From assembly GCA_033794685.1 (NCBI GenBank), contig JARAYZ010000001.1: a DNA stretch of 64,000 nucleotides. One strand, written 5' to 3'. Each line of letters begins with the position of its first letter. Position 1 is the first letter of the stretch. The notes below the pieces were generated by a model that saw only the letters and a list, made by a program, of their open reading frames with translations, was not told the origin of the DNA and ran no database searches. Shown piece by piece: positions 32,174-41,289 of this stretch. Origin of the DNA: Lentzea sp033794685 (GTDB lineage: Bacteria; Actinomycetota; Actinomycetes; Mycobacteriales; Pseudonocardiaceae). A program made the position numbers and the translations under genes.

Positions 32174-33175
32174 TCAGCGAGAACGCTCCACGACGTACGT
32201 GGCGAGCTCTTCGAGAGCGTCCCGTGCGGCGCACTCGGGCAGCTTGCCCAGCTCCGTGCGGGCGCGGTCCGCGTAGTCGTCCAGCGTCTCGCGGGCCTTG
32301 TCCATGCCGGACGACTTGCGCAGCAGGAGCAGTGCCTCCTCCACCAGGTCGTCGTCGGTGATCGGTCCCGCCAGCAGTTCAGCGAGCCGGGTCTCGGACG
32401 GGTCGGCCAGCGCGTAGAGCATCGGCAGCGTCTTCACGCCCTCGCGCAGGTCGGTGCCGGGGGTCTTGCCCGACTCGATCGACGGCGACGCGATGTCGAT
32501 CACGTCGTCCGAGATCTGGAACGCGGCACCGATGACCTCGGCATAACGGCGCAGCGCGTCCGTCTGGTCGTCGGTCGCGTCGGAGAACATGCCACCGAAC
32601 CTGGCCGCGGTGGCGATCAGGACGCCGGTCTTCTCCTCGATCACCCTGAGGTAGTGGGAGATCACGTCCTCGCCGGGCTGCGGGCCGACGGTCTCGCGCA
32701 TCTGGCCGGTCACCAGGACCGAGAAGGTCTCCGCGATGATCCGGGCCGCGTCCGTCCCCAGGTCGGCGGTCAGCCGGGACGCGTGGGCGAACAGGAAGTC
32801 GCCCGTCAGGATCGCGATGCTGTTGTCCCACTTGACGTTCGCGGAGACCGCTCCGCGCCGCATGGTCGCCTCGTCCATGACGTCGTCGTGGTAGAGCGTC
32901 GCGAGGTGGGTGAGCTCGACCACAGTGGCCGCCTTGATGACCTTCTCCCGGTCCCAGTCGGCGCCGAACTGCGATGCGAGCAGTGTGAAGAGCGGGCGGA
33001 TCCGCTTCCCGCCCGCCTCCACAAGGTGAAGCGAGGTTTCCGTGACCGGGTGGAACTCGCTCTGCACGACATCGTGCAGACAGCGCTCCACCTCGGCCAG
33101 GCCGTCCTGGACTACCTCGCTGAGCACGGGGTCCACCAACGCGAACCCCGGTCCCAAATGCTCGCTACTGGTCAC
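32174..33175 (-). CDS. Polyprenyl (hepta/nonaprenyl-type) diphosphate synthase
   Basis: The 333-residue all-alpha prenyltransferase has both Asp-rich motifs: LYHDDVMDEATMRRG (FARM, ~residue 95) and FQISDDVIDIA (SARM, ~residue 225). VEAGGKRIRP near the N terminus is the diphosphate-binding segment. The long-chain (all-trans) type makes the side chain of menaquinone from FPP/GPP and IPP. It begins 19 bp after nuoN in the same direction, with no terminator between, so it is the last gene of the nuo operon. The M. tuberculosis homologue is grcC1, located next to menJ and htpX. Confidence 0.92.
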   Translation of the reverse strand: MTSSEHLGPGFALVDPVLSEVVQDGLAEVERCLHDVVQSEFHPVTETSLHLVEAGGKRIRPLFTLLASQFGADWDREKVIKAATVVELTHLATLYHDDVMDEATMRRGAVSANVKWDNSIAILTGDFLFAHASRLTADLGTDAARIIAETFSVLVTGQMRETVGPQPGEDVISHYLRVIEEKTGVLIATAARFGGMFSDATDDQTDALRRYAEVIGAAFQISDDVIDIASPSIESGKTPGTDLREGVKTLPMLYALADPSETRLAELLAGPITDDDLVEEALLLLRKSSGMDKARETLDDYADRARTELGKLPECAARDALEELATYVVERSR

Positions 33176-33194
33176 ACCAGCAGACTACGTACAC

Positions 33195-34772
33195 CTAGCT
33201 GAGGAAGGTGCCGGTACCCGCCCAATCGAGCACGAACGTGGGCCACAAACCCAGCACCAACGTCACCACGGCACCCAACGTGATCGCGATCGTGGTGAAC
33301 GCGCCGGGCACCGTCACGGTCGGGCCGTCCGGAGCCGGGTCGCTGAAGTACATCAGCACGATCACCCGCAGGTAGAAGAACGCCGCCACGGCCGAGGCCA
33401 CGAGAGCGATCACCACGAGCGGCGTGAGACCGGCGTCGATCGCCGCGCTGAACACGACGAACTTGCCGATGAAGCCGGACGTCAGCGGGATGCCGGCCAG
33501 GGCCAGCAGCAGGAACGTGAAGGTGGCCGCCACGATCGGCGACCGCTTCGCGAGTCCCGCCCACTGCGACAGGTGCGTCGCCTCGCCGTCCGAGTTGCGG
33601 ACCAGCGACACGATGCCGAACGCGGCGATCGTGGTGAAGCCGTACGCCAGCAGGTAGAACATGGTCGCGCTCACGCCCGGAGCGTCGCCTTCCGGCGTCA
33701 GGGCGATCGAGCCGATCAGCAGGAAGCCCGCGTGCGCCACCGAGGAGTACGCGATCATGCGCTTCACGTCGGTCTGGGTGAGGCCGAGGATCGCGCCGAT
33801 CACCATCGAGACGACCGCGACGCCGTAGAGCACACCACGCCATTCCCACTGCGTGTTCTCGAACGCCACCGTGAGCACGCGCAGGATGCCGCCGAACGCG
33901 GCGACCTTCGTGCACGCGGCCATGAACGCCGTCACCGGCGTCGGCGCGCCCTGGTACACGTCCGGGGTCCACGCGTGGAACGGACCGACGGCGGCCTTGA
34001 ACAGCAAGCCCACCACCAGCAGGCCGAAGCCCGCGAACAGCAGCGTGTCGGAACGGTCCGTGCCACCGGCAGCAGTCGCGATGGCCGAGAGCTTCACCGA
34101 ACCGGCGTAGCCGTACAGCAGGGCCACGCCGTAGAGGAAGAACGCGGAGGCGAAAGCGCCGAGCAGGAAGTACTTCACAGCCGCTTCCTGCGAGAGCAGG
34201 CGACGGCGGCGAGCCAGGCCGCACAGCAGGTACAGCGGCAGCGACAGGACTTCCAGCGCGATGAACATCGTCAGCAGGTCGTTCGCCGCGACGAACGTCA
34301 TCATGCCGCCGAGCGCGAACAGCGTGAGCGGGAAGACCTCGGTCTGCATGCCGGTCTTCGTCGCCTGTGCGCGGTCCTGCACGGTGCCGGGACGGATCGC
34401 GGCCTGCGCCACGAACGCGCCACCGGGCTCCACCGAGCGGTCGGCGATCAGCAGCACCGAGCCGAAGCCCAGCACCAGCAACGTGGCCCACAGGAAGAGC
34501 GACGGCGAGTCGACCGCGATCGCTCCCGCCAGCGTCGCCACGCCCTGCTCAGGACGGTCCGACGTCGCGTAGAGGATCAGCGTGCCGACGGCGGCGACCA
34601 TCGACACGAGCGTCAGGACGAGCTGCACCGCCCACCGCTGGTGCTTGGGCAGCAACGCTTCCAGCAGCACGCTGATGCACGCGGCACCGAGCACGATCAG
34701 CAGCGGCGCGATGGCGCCGTAATCGATCTCCGGCGCCTCGATCGTCTGCGCCTGAGCGACGAGAAGGTTCAC
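33195..34772 (-). CDS. nuoN: NADH-quinone oxidoreductase subunit N
   Basis: The 525-residue antiporter-like subunit has 14 or so helices. The Lys-bearing segments include KYFLLGAFASAFFLYGVALLYG and FKAAVGPFHAWTPDVYQGAPTP (broken helix with HAWTPD). TQTDVKRMIAYSSVAHAGF is the diagnostic NuoN/MrpD segment. It is one of the three proton-channel subunits. Only 1 bp separates it from nuoM, and the polyprenyl synthase gene follows. Confidence 0.97.
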   Translation of the reverse strand: MNLLVAQAQTIEAPEIDYGAIAPLLIVLGAACISVLLEALLPKHQRWAVQLVLTLVSMVAAVGTLILYATSDRPEQGVATLAGAIAVDSPSLFLWATLLVLGFGSVLLIADRSVEPGGAFVAQAAIRPGTVQDRAQATKTGMQTEVFPLTLFALGGMMTFVAANDLLTMFIALEVLSLPLYLLCGLARRRRLLSQEAAVKYFLLGAFASAFFLYGVALLYGYAGSVKLSAIATAAGGTDRSDTLLFAGFGLLVVGLLFKAAVGPFHAWTPDVYQGAPTPVTAFMAACTKVAAFGGILRVLTVAFENTQWEWRGVLYGVAVVSMVIGAILGLTQTDVKRMIAYSSVAHAGFLLIGSIALTPEGDAPGVSATMFYLLAYGFTTIAAFGIVSLVRNSDGEATHLSQWAGLAKRSPIVAATFTFLLLALAGIPLTSGFIGKFVVFSAAIDAGLTPLVVIALVASAVAAFFYLRVIVLMYFSDPAPDGPTVTVPGAFTTIAITLGAVVTLVLGLWPTFVLDWAGTGTFLS

Positions 34773-34773
34773 G

Positions 34774-36342
34774 TCACTTGCCTTCCTGCACGGTGACCGG
34801 GTCGGTCACGCCGACCTCGGTCAGCGTCGCCCCGACAGTCGGGGTGATGACGTCGAGCACCGGCTGCGGGTAGAACCCGAGGGCCAGCACGATGACAACG
34901 AGCGGTGCCAGCACGGCGATCTCGCGCTTGTCGAGGTCTCCGATGGTGGTCTTCTTCTCCGGGTCGCCCACGGCTCCCGGACCGGCTGCCGCCCCGATGA
35001 GCGCGTCGCCGCGCAGCGGGCCGGTCATGATCCGCTGGTAGAGCCACAGCACGTAGAGCGCCGCGAGCACCATGCCGACCGTCGCGATGATCGTGAACAC
35101 CGGGCGGGTCGGGAACGAGCCGATCAGCACGAGGAACTCGGAGACGAACGAGTTCGTGCCCGGCAGCGACAGCGTGGTGAGACCCGACAGCAGCAGCATG
35201 CCCGCGAGCAGCGGGGCCACCTTCGACATGCCGCCGTAGTCGGAGATCAGCGACGAGCCACCGCGCGCGATCACCATGCCGACCACGAGGATCAGCATGC
35301 CGGTCGAGATCGAGTGGTTGAGCATGTACGACACCGAGCCCACGCCTGCCTGCGACGTGAACGAGAAAATGCCGAGCGCGATGAACCCGAAGTGGGCGAT
35401 CGAGACGTAGGCGAGGAACCGCTTCATGTCCCGCTGTCCCGTGGCGAGCAGCGATCCATAAAGGACACCGGCCACGGCGAGCACCAGGACGTACGGCGCC
35501 AGGTTCTTCGACGCCTCCGGGAACATCGGCAGCAGGTAGCGCAGCATGCCGAACGTGCCGACCTTGTCCAGGATGCCGACGACGATCACCGTGACGCCGA
35601 TGGGCGCCTCGGCGGCCGCGTCGGGCAGCCAGGTGTGGAACGGCACGAGCGGCGCCTTGATCGCGAACGCCAGGAAGAAGCCGAGGAACAGCCAGGTCTG
35701 CGTCGTCGAGTCGGCGTCGCTGACCACCTTCACCAGCGTGGCCCAGTCGAACGTGCCCTTGCCCAGCTCGTCCGACGCCATCGCGTACGCGCCGATGGCG
35801 GAGGCCAGCATGATCAGGCCGCCGAGGAACGAGTACAGGAAGAACTTGACCGCCGCGTACTGCCTGCGCGCGCCGCCGTAGCCGCCGATCAGGAAGTACA
35901 TCGGGATCAGCATGACTTCGAAGAGCACGTAGAACAGGAAGACGTCGGTGGCGGCGAACACCGCGACCGTCACGGCCTCCTGGATCAGGATCAGCGAGAG
36001 GTAACCGCCCTGCGAACGACCGGCGGGCAGCTTCTCCGTCCAGCCGGCACCGATCACCAGCGGGATCAGCAGCGCGATGACCGCGATCATCACCAGCGCG
36101 ATGCCGTCGATGCCGAACTGCAGCCGCACGCCGAACGCCGGGATCCAGTCCACGCCCGAGGCGAGCTGGATGCGGTCGCCGTCCGGGTCGTAGGCGAACC
36201 ACAGCAGGGCGGCGAGCACGAGCTCGACGAGCGAGAACGCCAGCGCGACGAGCTTGGCCTTCTTGTCGTCCTTGCGCAGGAACGCCACCACCAGCGCGCC
36301 GACCAGCGGCACCACCAGCAGTGCGATCAGAACCCAGGTCAC
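34774..36342 (-). CDS. nuoM: NADH-quinone oxidoreductase subunit M
   Basis: The 522-residue subunit has the proton-channel segments FEVMLIPMYFLIGGYGG (Glu of the channel), KAPLVPFHTWLPDAAAEAP (HTWLPDA) and QRDMKRFLAYVSIAHFGF. The start overlaps the nuoL stop by 4 bp (36339-36342). The length matches other NuoM proteins. Confidence 0.97.
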   Translation of the reverse strand: MTWVLIALLVVPLVGALVVAFLRKDDKKAKLVALAFSLVELVLAALLWFAYDPDGDRIQLASGVDWIPAFGVRLQFGIDGIALVMIAVIALLIPLVIGAGWTEKLPAGRSQGGYLSLILIQEAVTVAVFAATDVFLFYVLFEVMLIPMYFLIGGYGGARRQYAAVKFFLYSFLGGLIMLASAIGAYAMASDELGKGTFDWATLVKVVSDADSTTQTWLFLGFFLAFAIKAPLVPFHTWLPDAAAEAPIGVTVIVVGILDKVGTFGMLRYLLPMFPEASKNLAPYVLVLAVAGVLYGSLLATGQRDMKRFLAYVSIAHFGFIALGIFSFTSQAGVGSVSYMLNHSISTGMLILVVGMVIARGGSSLISDYGGMSKVAPLLAGMLLLSGLTTLSLPGTNSFVSEFLVLIGSFPTRPVFTIIATVGMVLAALYVLWLYQRIMTGPLRGDALIGAAAGPGAVGDPEKKTTIGDLDKREIAVLAPLVVIVLALGFYPQPVLDVITPTVGATLTEVGVTDPVTVQEGK

Positions 36343-38276
36343 GAGAACCTCACCACCAGGAGCGCCCCGAGCACGAAGATCGAGCCCAGCAGCATGGACA
36401 GTGCGTAGGAGCGGACGAACCCGGTCTGCAGCCTGCGCAACCGGCCGGAGCTACCGCCGAGCAGCGCCGCGGTCCCGTTGACCAGACCGTCGACGCCCTT
36501 CAGGTCGAAGAACACCAGCGCGCGGGTGAGCCAGGTGCCCGGACGCGCGAAGAGTGCCTCGTTCAGTGCGTTGCCGTAGAGGTCCGCACGGGCCGCGCGC
36601 ACCGGGAACGACACGCGCTCCGGCCGCTCGACCGGCTGCTTGCCGCGGGCGAAGAGCAGGAACGCGAGTCCGGCGCCGACGAGCGCGAGCACGACGGTCA
36701 GGATCCCGACCATGCCGTGCGAGATCACGCCGTGCTCCTCCTTCAGCTCGCCCAGCGAGGGCTCGAGCCACCCGGCGAGACGTCCGCCGGAGGAGAGGAA
36801 CCAGCCGCCACCGATCGAGCCGACCGCCAGGATGATCATCGGAACGGTCATCGTGAGCGGGGACTCGTGCGGGTGGTACTCGCGGCCGTCCTCGGACTTC
36901 AGTTCCTTCCAGCGGGGCTTGCCCAGGAAGACGAGGATCAGCAGGCGCGTCATGTAGAACGCGGTCAGCGCGGCACCGAGCAGAGCGACGCCACCGAAGA
37001 CCCACGGCCGCCAGCCCTCACCGGTGAACGCCGCCGCGATGATGGCGTCCTTCGAGAAGTAGCCGGCGAACGGCGGGATGCCGATCAGCGCGAGGTAGCC
37101 GAGCGTCCAGGTGACGAACGTGATCGGCAGGAACTTCGCGAGCCCGCCCATGCGGCGGATGTTGCCCTCGTCGTTCATGCCGTGCATGACCGAACCGGCA
37201 CCGAGGAAGAGCCCGGCCTTGAAGAAGCCGTGCGTCAGCAGGTGCATGATGCCCAGCGCGTAGCCGATCGGGCCGAGGCCCACCGCGAGGATCATGTAGC
37301 CGATCTGCGAGACCGTCGAGTACGCCAGGACCTTCTTGAAGTCGTCGTAGGCGCAACCGATGATGCAGCCGATCAGCAGCGTGACCGCACCGATGATCAT
37401 GACGACCAGGCGGCCGTCCTCGCTCAGGTTGTAGAGCGGGTTGGAGCGGGCGATGAGGTACACGCCCGCGGTGACCATCGTCGCCGCGTGGATCAGGGCG
37501 GACACCGGGGTCGGGCCGGCCATCGCGTCCGGCAACCAGGCCTGGAGCGGGAACTGACCCGACTTGCCGCAGGCGCCCAGGAGCAGCAGCAGCGTGATCG
37601 CGAGGACCTCGGCCGAGGAGAACTCGCTGACGCGGCTGAAGACCTCGGTGTACTGCGTCGTCCCGAGCCTGTTGAACATCAGGAAGATCGCGATCGCGAG
37701 GCCCAGGTCGCCGACGCGGTTCATCAGGAAGGCCTTCTTGGCCGCCGATGCCGCTTCCGGCTTGTACTGGTACCAGCCGATCAGCAGGTACGAGGCGAGA
37801 CCGACGCCCTCCCAGCCGAAGTACAGGGTCACGAAACCGTTGCCCAGCACCAGCAGGAGCATCGCCGAGACGAAGAGGTTGAGGTAGGCGAAGAACTTCC
37901 GCCTGCCTTCCTCGTGCGCCATGTAGCCGATCGAGTAGATGTGGATCAGCGAGCCCACACCGGTGATCAGCAGCACGAACGTGAGCGACAGCGGGTCGAT
38001 CCGCAGTCCGAACTCGACGGTCAGGGCGTTGACGTCGATCCAGTCCCACAGCTTCAGGTTCTGGACGCGTTCCTCGGGGTTCGAGACACCGAGGGTCGTG
38101 AAGAACAGCGCGAGCGCGTAGCCGAACGACGCCAGCAGCGTGGCGCTGCCGAGCAGGTGGCCCCACTTGTCAGCACGCCTGCCACTGACCAACAGCACCG
38201 CCGCACCGAACGCGGGCAGCGCGAGCAACAACCAGGCGAAGCTCGCGACCCCGCTGGCGACAACAGGTTCCGTCAC
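36339..38276 (-). CDS. nuoL: NADH-quinone oxidoreductase subunit L
   Basis: The 645-residue distal proton-channel subunit has SIGYMAHEEGRRKFFAYLNLF, FGWEGVGLASYLLIGWY (channel Glu), FPLQAWLPDAMAGPTPVSAL and DDFKKVLAYSTVSQIGYM. The C-terminal extension reaches the end of the protein with the lateral helix that spans NuoM and NuoN. It lies 10 bp behind nuoK. Confidence 0.97.
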   Translation of the reverse strand: MTEPVVASGVASFAWLLLALPAFGAAVLLVSGRRADKWGHLLGSATLLASFGYALALFFTTLGVSNPEERVQNLKLWDWIDVNALTVEFGLRIDPLSLTFVLLITGVGSLIHIYSIGYMAHEEGRRKFFAYLNLFVSAMLLLVLGNGFVTLYFGWEGVGLASYLLIGWYQYKPEAASAAKKAFLMNRVGDLGLAIAIFLMFNRLGTTQYTEVFSRVSEFSSAEVLAITLLLLLGACGKSGQFPLQAWLPDAMAGPTPVSALIHAATMVTAGVYLIARSNPLYNLSEDGRLVVMIIGAVTLLIGCIIGCAYDDFKKVLAYSTVSQIGYMILAVGLGPIGYALGIMHLLTHGFFKAGLFLGAGSVMHGMNDEGNIRRMGGLAKFLPITFVTWTLGYLALIGIPPFAGYFSKDAIIAAAFTGEGWRPWVFGGVALLGAALTAFYMTRLLILVFLGKPRWKELKSEDGREYHPHESPLTMTVPMIILAVGSIGGGWFLSSGGRLAGWLEPSLGELKEEHGVISHGMVGILTVVLALVGAGLAFLLFARGKQPVERPERVSFPVRAARADLYGNALNEALFARPGTWLTRALVFFDLKGVDGLVNGTAALLGGSSGRLRRLQTGFVRSYALSMLLGSIFVLGALLVVRFS

Positions 38277-38286
38277 CGGTGACCCC

Positions 38287-38586
38287 TCAGTACTTCAGCA
38301 GGTTCGAGTCGTCGACCGAGGCCGAGCGACGCGTCCGGAAGATAGACATGATGATCGCGAGGCCGACGACGACCTCCGCCGCGGCGACGACCATCACGAA
38401 GAACGCCATCACCTGACCGTCGAGCGAGCCGTTGATGCGCGCGAACGTCACGAGGCTCAGGTTGACCGCGTTGAGCATGAGCTCGACGCACATGAAGACC
38501 ACGATGGCGTTGCGGCGCACCAGGACGCCGACGGCGCCGATGCTGAACAGCAGTGCCGACAGCAGCAGGTAGTAGGTGGGAGTCAC
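38287..38586 (-). CDS. nuoK: NADH-quinone oxidoreductase subunit K
   Basis: The 99-residue protein has three helices and starts MTPTYYLLLSALLFSIG. The conserved Glu residues lie in helices 2 and 3 (FMCVELMLNAVNL and AAAEVVVGLAIIM). The GTG start overlaps the nuoJ stop (GTGA). Confidence 0.96.
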   Translation of the reverse strand: MTPTYYLLLSALLFSIGAVGVLVRRNAIVVFMCVELMLNAVNLSLVTFARINGSLDGQVMAFFVMVVAAAEVVVGLAIIMSIFRTRRSASVDDSNLLKY

Positions 38587-39434
38587 GACTCACTTCCCTT
38601 GAGCGCGTGCGCGTCGGGCTCGTGCGCGGTGCCGGCCACCTCGGCGACGTCGTCCGAGAGCGTGGACCTGTCGGTCGCCTCGATGACGTCGAACAGAGAC
38701 TCCTCCGCGACCGTGCCGTCGGGCAGCAGTGCGGGGGTGGCCACCGAGTTGGCGGTGGCGAAGACGCCGGGGCCGGGCAGCGAGCCGACCCGCTTGCCGT
38801 CCTGGAAGCGCTCTTCGACGAGTTCCTTCTGCGTCTTCTTGGCGGGCTTCCCGTCGCGGCCGACGAAGGCCAGGATCATCGCGCCGAGGGCGGCGGTGAT
38901 CAGCAGGGCCGACGTGAGCTCGAACGCGAACAGGTACTCCGTGAAGAGCTTCGTGCCGATGTTGCCGACGTTGCCACCGTTGGTGGCGTTCGCCTCGGCG
39001 AGACCGGCGGGCTCGACGGAGGTCAGCGCGCGGCCGATGGAGCCGACCAGCAGCACGGCGAACCCGATGCCGAGCAACGCGGCCGCGAGTCGCTGGCCGC
39101 GGATGACCTCGACGACGGAGTCCGAACTGTCCCTGCCGACCATCATCAGCACGAACAGGAACAGCATCATGATCGCGCCGGTGTAGACGATGATCTGCAC
39201 GAAGCCGAGGAACGGCGCCTGCTGGACCATGTACAGCACGCCGAGGCTGAGCATCGTCACGACGAGCCACAGCGCGGAGTGCACCGCGTTGCGCGCGAAG
39301 AGCATGCCGAGCGCGCCGGCCAGCGCGAGCGGGCCGAGGATCCAGAACGTGATCGCCTCGCCCGTGGTGACGGTGTCGACCACCTTCTGCACGGGTTCCG
39401 GCTGCTGGGCCAGGAAGCTGACGAGAAGGCTCAC
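38583..39434 (-). CDS. nuoJ: NADH-quinone oxidoreductase subunit J
   Basis: The 283-residue protein has five helices in the first ~170 residues (EAITFWILGPLALAGALGM, FLGFVQIIVYTGAIMMLFLFVLMM with the pi-bulge). A hydrophilic C-terminal extension of ~100 residues (KPAKKTQKELVEERFQ...) follows, absent from E. coli NuoJ but usual in actinobacteria. The GTG start overlaps the nuoI stop (GTGA). Confidence 0.96.
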   Translation of the reverse strand: MSLLVSFLAQQPEPVQKVVDTVTTGEAITFWILGPLALAGALGMLFARNAVHSALWLVVTMLSLGVLYMVQQAPFLGFVQIIVYTGAIMMLFLFVLMMVGRDSSDSVVEVIRGQRLAAALLGIGFAVLLVGSIGRALTSVEPAGLAEANATNGGNVGNIGTKLFTEYLFAFELTSALLITAALGAMILAFVGRDGKPAKKTQKELVEERFQDGKRVGSLPGPGVFATANSVATPALLPDGTVAEESLFDVIEATDRSTLSDDVAEVAGTAHEPDAHALKGSES

Positions 39435-39964
39435 TTCTCGGCCCCCCTGCCCTCTTGGGCCGCCTTCTCCAGCTGCGGCCCGTTCACGTAGTAGTCCTGC
39501 TCGTTGTTCCCCAGCCGCATCGGGTGCGGCGGCTGCTCCATGCCGGGCAGCAGCGGGGCGAGCAGGTCCTCCTTGGTGAAGATCAGGTCCTGACGGTTGT
39601 CGTCGGCCAGCTCGTACTCGTTCGTCATCGTGAGCGAACGGGTCGGGCAGGCCTCGATGCACAGACCGCAGCCGATGCAGCGCAGGTAGTTGATCTGGTA
39701 GTCGGCACCGAAGCGCTCACCGGGCGAGAAGCGTGCCTCGTCGGTGTTGTCGCCGCCTTCGACGAAGATCGCGTCCGCGGGGCAGGCCCACGCGCACAGC
39801 TCGCAGCCGACGCACTTCTCCAGCCCGTCCGGGTGCCGGTTGAGCTGGTGACGGCCGTGGAACCGCGGCGCGGTCACCTTCTTGACCTCGGGGTACTCCT
39901 CCGTCACCACCTTCTTGAACATGGTGCCGAAGGTGACTCCGAAGCCTTTCAGGGACTCGAACAT
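39431..39964 (-). CDS. nuoI: NADH-quinone oxidoreductase subunit I
   Basis: The 177-residue protein carries clusters N6a and N6b: CVGCELCAWACP at ~52-63 and CIGCGLCIEACP at ~97-108. The N-terminal MFESLKGFGVTFGTMFKK lies on the membrane surface. It lies 2 bp after nuoH. Compare the shorter paralogue at 16475-16927. Confidence 0.97.
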   Translation of the reverse strand: MFESLKGFGVTFGTMFKKVVTEEYPEVKKVTAPRFHGRHQLNRHPDGLEKCVGCELCAWACPADAIFVEGGDNTDEARFSPGERFGADYQINYLRCIGCGLCIEACPTRSLTMTNEYELADDNRQDLIFTKEDLLAPLLPGMEQPPHPMRLGNNEQDYYVNGPQLEKAAQEGRGAEK

Positions 39965-39966
39965 CC

Positions 39967-41289
39967 CTACTCAGCCTCCTTACCGGTGGTGACGGCTGCC
40001 TTGTCCGCGGGGATGTTGGCGACCTTGACCTTGCGCTTGGGCGCTGACTTGGGGACGACGAGGTCGAGCGGCGGCACGGGGAAGCCGGAGCCCGCGAGCG
40101 GAACGCCCTTGGTGTCCTGGACCTTCTTGTCCGGCAGCAGGAACGAGACCAGCAGCACGAGGCCGACGACCACGCCCAGTGCGATGAGCCGCTGCGCCGT
40201 GGAGAGCTGCTGGATCGCGCCGGTGCGGATGACCGCGACGGCCATGATCCAGACGAGGCTGGTCGGGACCAGCACCTTCCAGCCCAGCTTCATGAACTGG
40301 TCGTAGCGCAGGCGAGGAAGCGTGCCGCGCAGCCAGATGAAGAGGAACAGGAAGCTCAGCGTCTTGCCGACGAACCAGAGCAGGCCCCACCAGCCGGTGT
40401 TCATGAACTCGCCGCTCCACGGGGCGTGGTAGCCGCCGAGGAAGAGCGTGGTCGCGAGCGCCGAGACGGTCACCATGTTCACGTACTCGGCGAGGAAGAA
40501 CAGCGCGAACTTCAGGGAGCTGTACTCCGTGTGGAAACCACCGACGAGCTCCGACTCGGCCTCGGGGAGGTCGAACGGGGCGCGGTTGGTCTCGCCGACC
40601 ATCGACACGACGTAGATCGCGAAGCTGGGGAAGAGCAGGAGACCGAACCAGCCGGGCGCGAACCCGAGCACGGTGCTCGCCTGGGCGCCGACGATGTCAC
40701 CGGTCGACATCGAGCCGGTGAACATGATCACCGCGACGATCGACAGGCCCATCGCGATCTCGTAGGAGATCACCTGTGCCGCAGCGCGCAGCGAGCTGAG
40801 CAGCGGGTAGGGCGAGCCGGAGGCCCAGCCGGACAGCACGATGCCGTAGACGCCGATCGAGGAGCAGGCGAGCACCACCAGCACGCCGACCGGGAGGTCG
40901 ACGAGCTGCAGCGCGGTCTGCTCTCCGAACAGGTTGACCTCACCCGCGAGCGGGATCACCGAGAACGCGAGGAACGCGGGGATGCACGAGATCACCGGCG
41001 CGAGGAAGAAGACCCACTTGTCCGCGAGGACCGGGCGGATGTCCTCCTTGAACGCGAGCTTCAGACCGTCCGCGAGCGACTGCAACCAGCCGTTCGGGCC
41101 CACGCGGTTGGGGCCGGGACGCTGCTGCATCCGCCCCACGACCTTGCGCTCCCAGTTGATCATGAACAGAGTCATGACCACGAGGAACGCGAAGATCGCG
41201 ACGACCTTGATCAGGATCAGCCAGAACGGGTCGTCCGCGAGCAGCTTCGCGGTCTCGCCGATCTCAGCCGCGTAGATGTGCTGGGTCAT
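39967..41289 (-). CDS. nuoH: NADH-quinone oxidoreductase subunit H
   Basis: The 440-residue membrane subunit lines the quinone chamber. NWERKVVGRMQQRPGPNRVG is at ~residue 45, ETNRAPFDLPEAESELVGG at ~230, and RYDQFMKLGWKVL near the C terminus of the core. A ~60-residue Lys/Pro-rich cytoplasmic tail (PLDLVVPKSAPKRKVKVANI...) extends it beyond the ~325 residues of E. coli NuoH. The ATG overlaps the nuoG TAA by 1 bp. Confidence 0.97.
   Translation of the reverse strand: MTQHIYAAEIGETAKLLADDPFWLILIKVVAIFAFLVVMTLFMINWERKVVGRMQQRPGPNRVGPNGWLQSLADGLKLAFKEDIRPVLADKWVFFLAPVISCIPAFLAFSVIPLAGEVNLFGEQTALQLVDLPVGVLVVLACSSIGVYGIVLSGWASGSPYPLLSSLRAAAQVISYEIAMGLSIVAVIMFTGSMSTGDIVGAQASTVLGFAPGWFGLLLFPSFAIYVVSMVGETNRAPFDLPEAESELVGGFHTEYSSLKFALFFLAEYVNMVTVSALATTLFLGGYHAPWSGEFMNTGWWGLLWFVGKTLSFLFLFIWLRGTLPRLRYDQFMKLGWKVLVPTSLVWIMAVAVIRTGAIQQLSTAQRLIALGVVVGLVLLVSFLLPDKKVQDTKGVPLAGSGFPVPPLDLVVPKSAPKRKVKVANIPADKAAVTTGKEAE

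Noticed and set aside
33042..38282. Long open frames antisense to nuoN, nuoM and nuoL (up to 653 codons)
   Set aside because: They are Arg/His/Glu-rich shadows produced by GC-biased codons of the real membrane-protein genes and have no homology-like motifs or ribosome sites.
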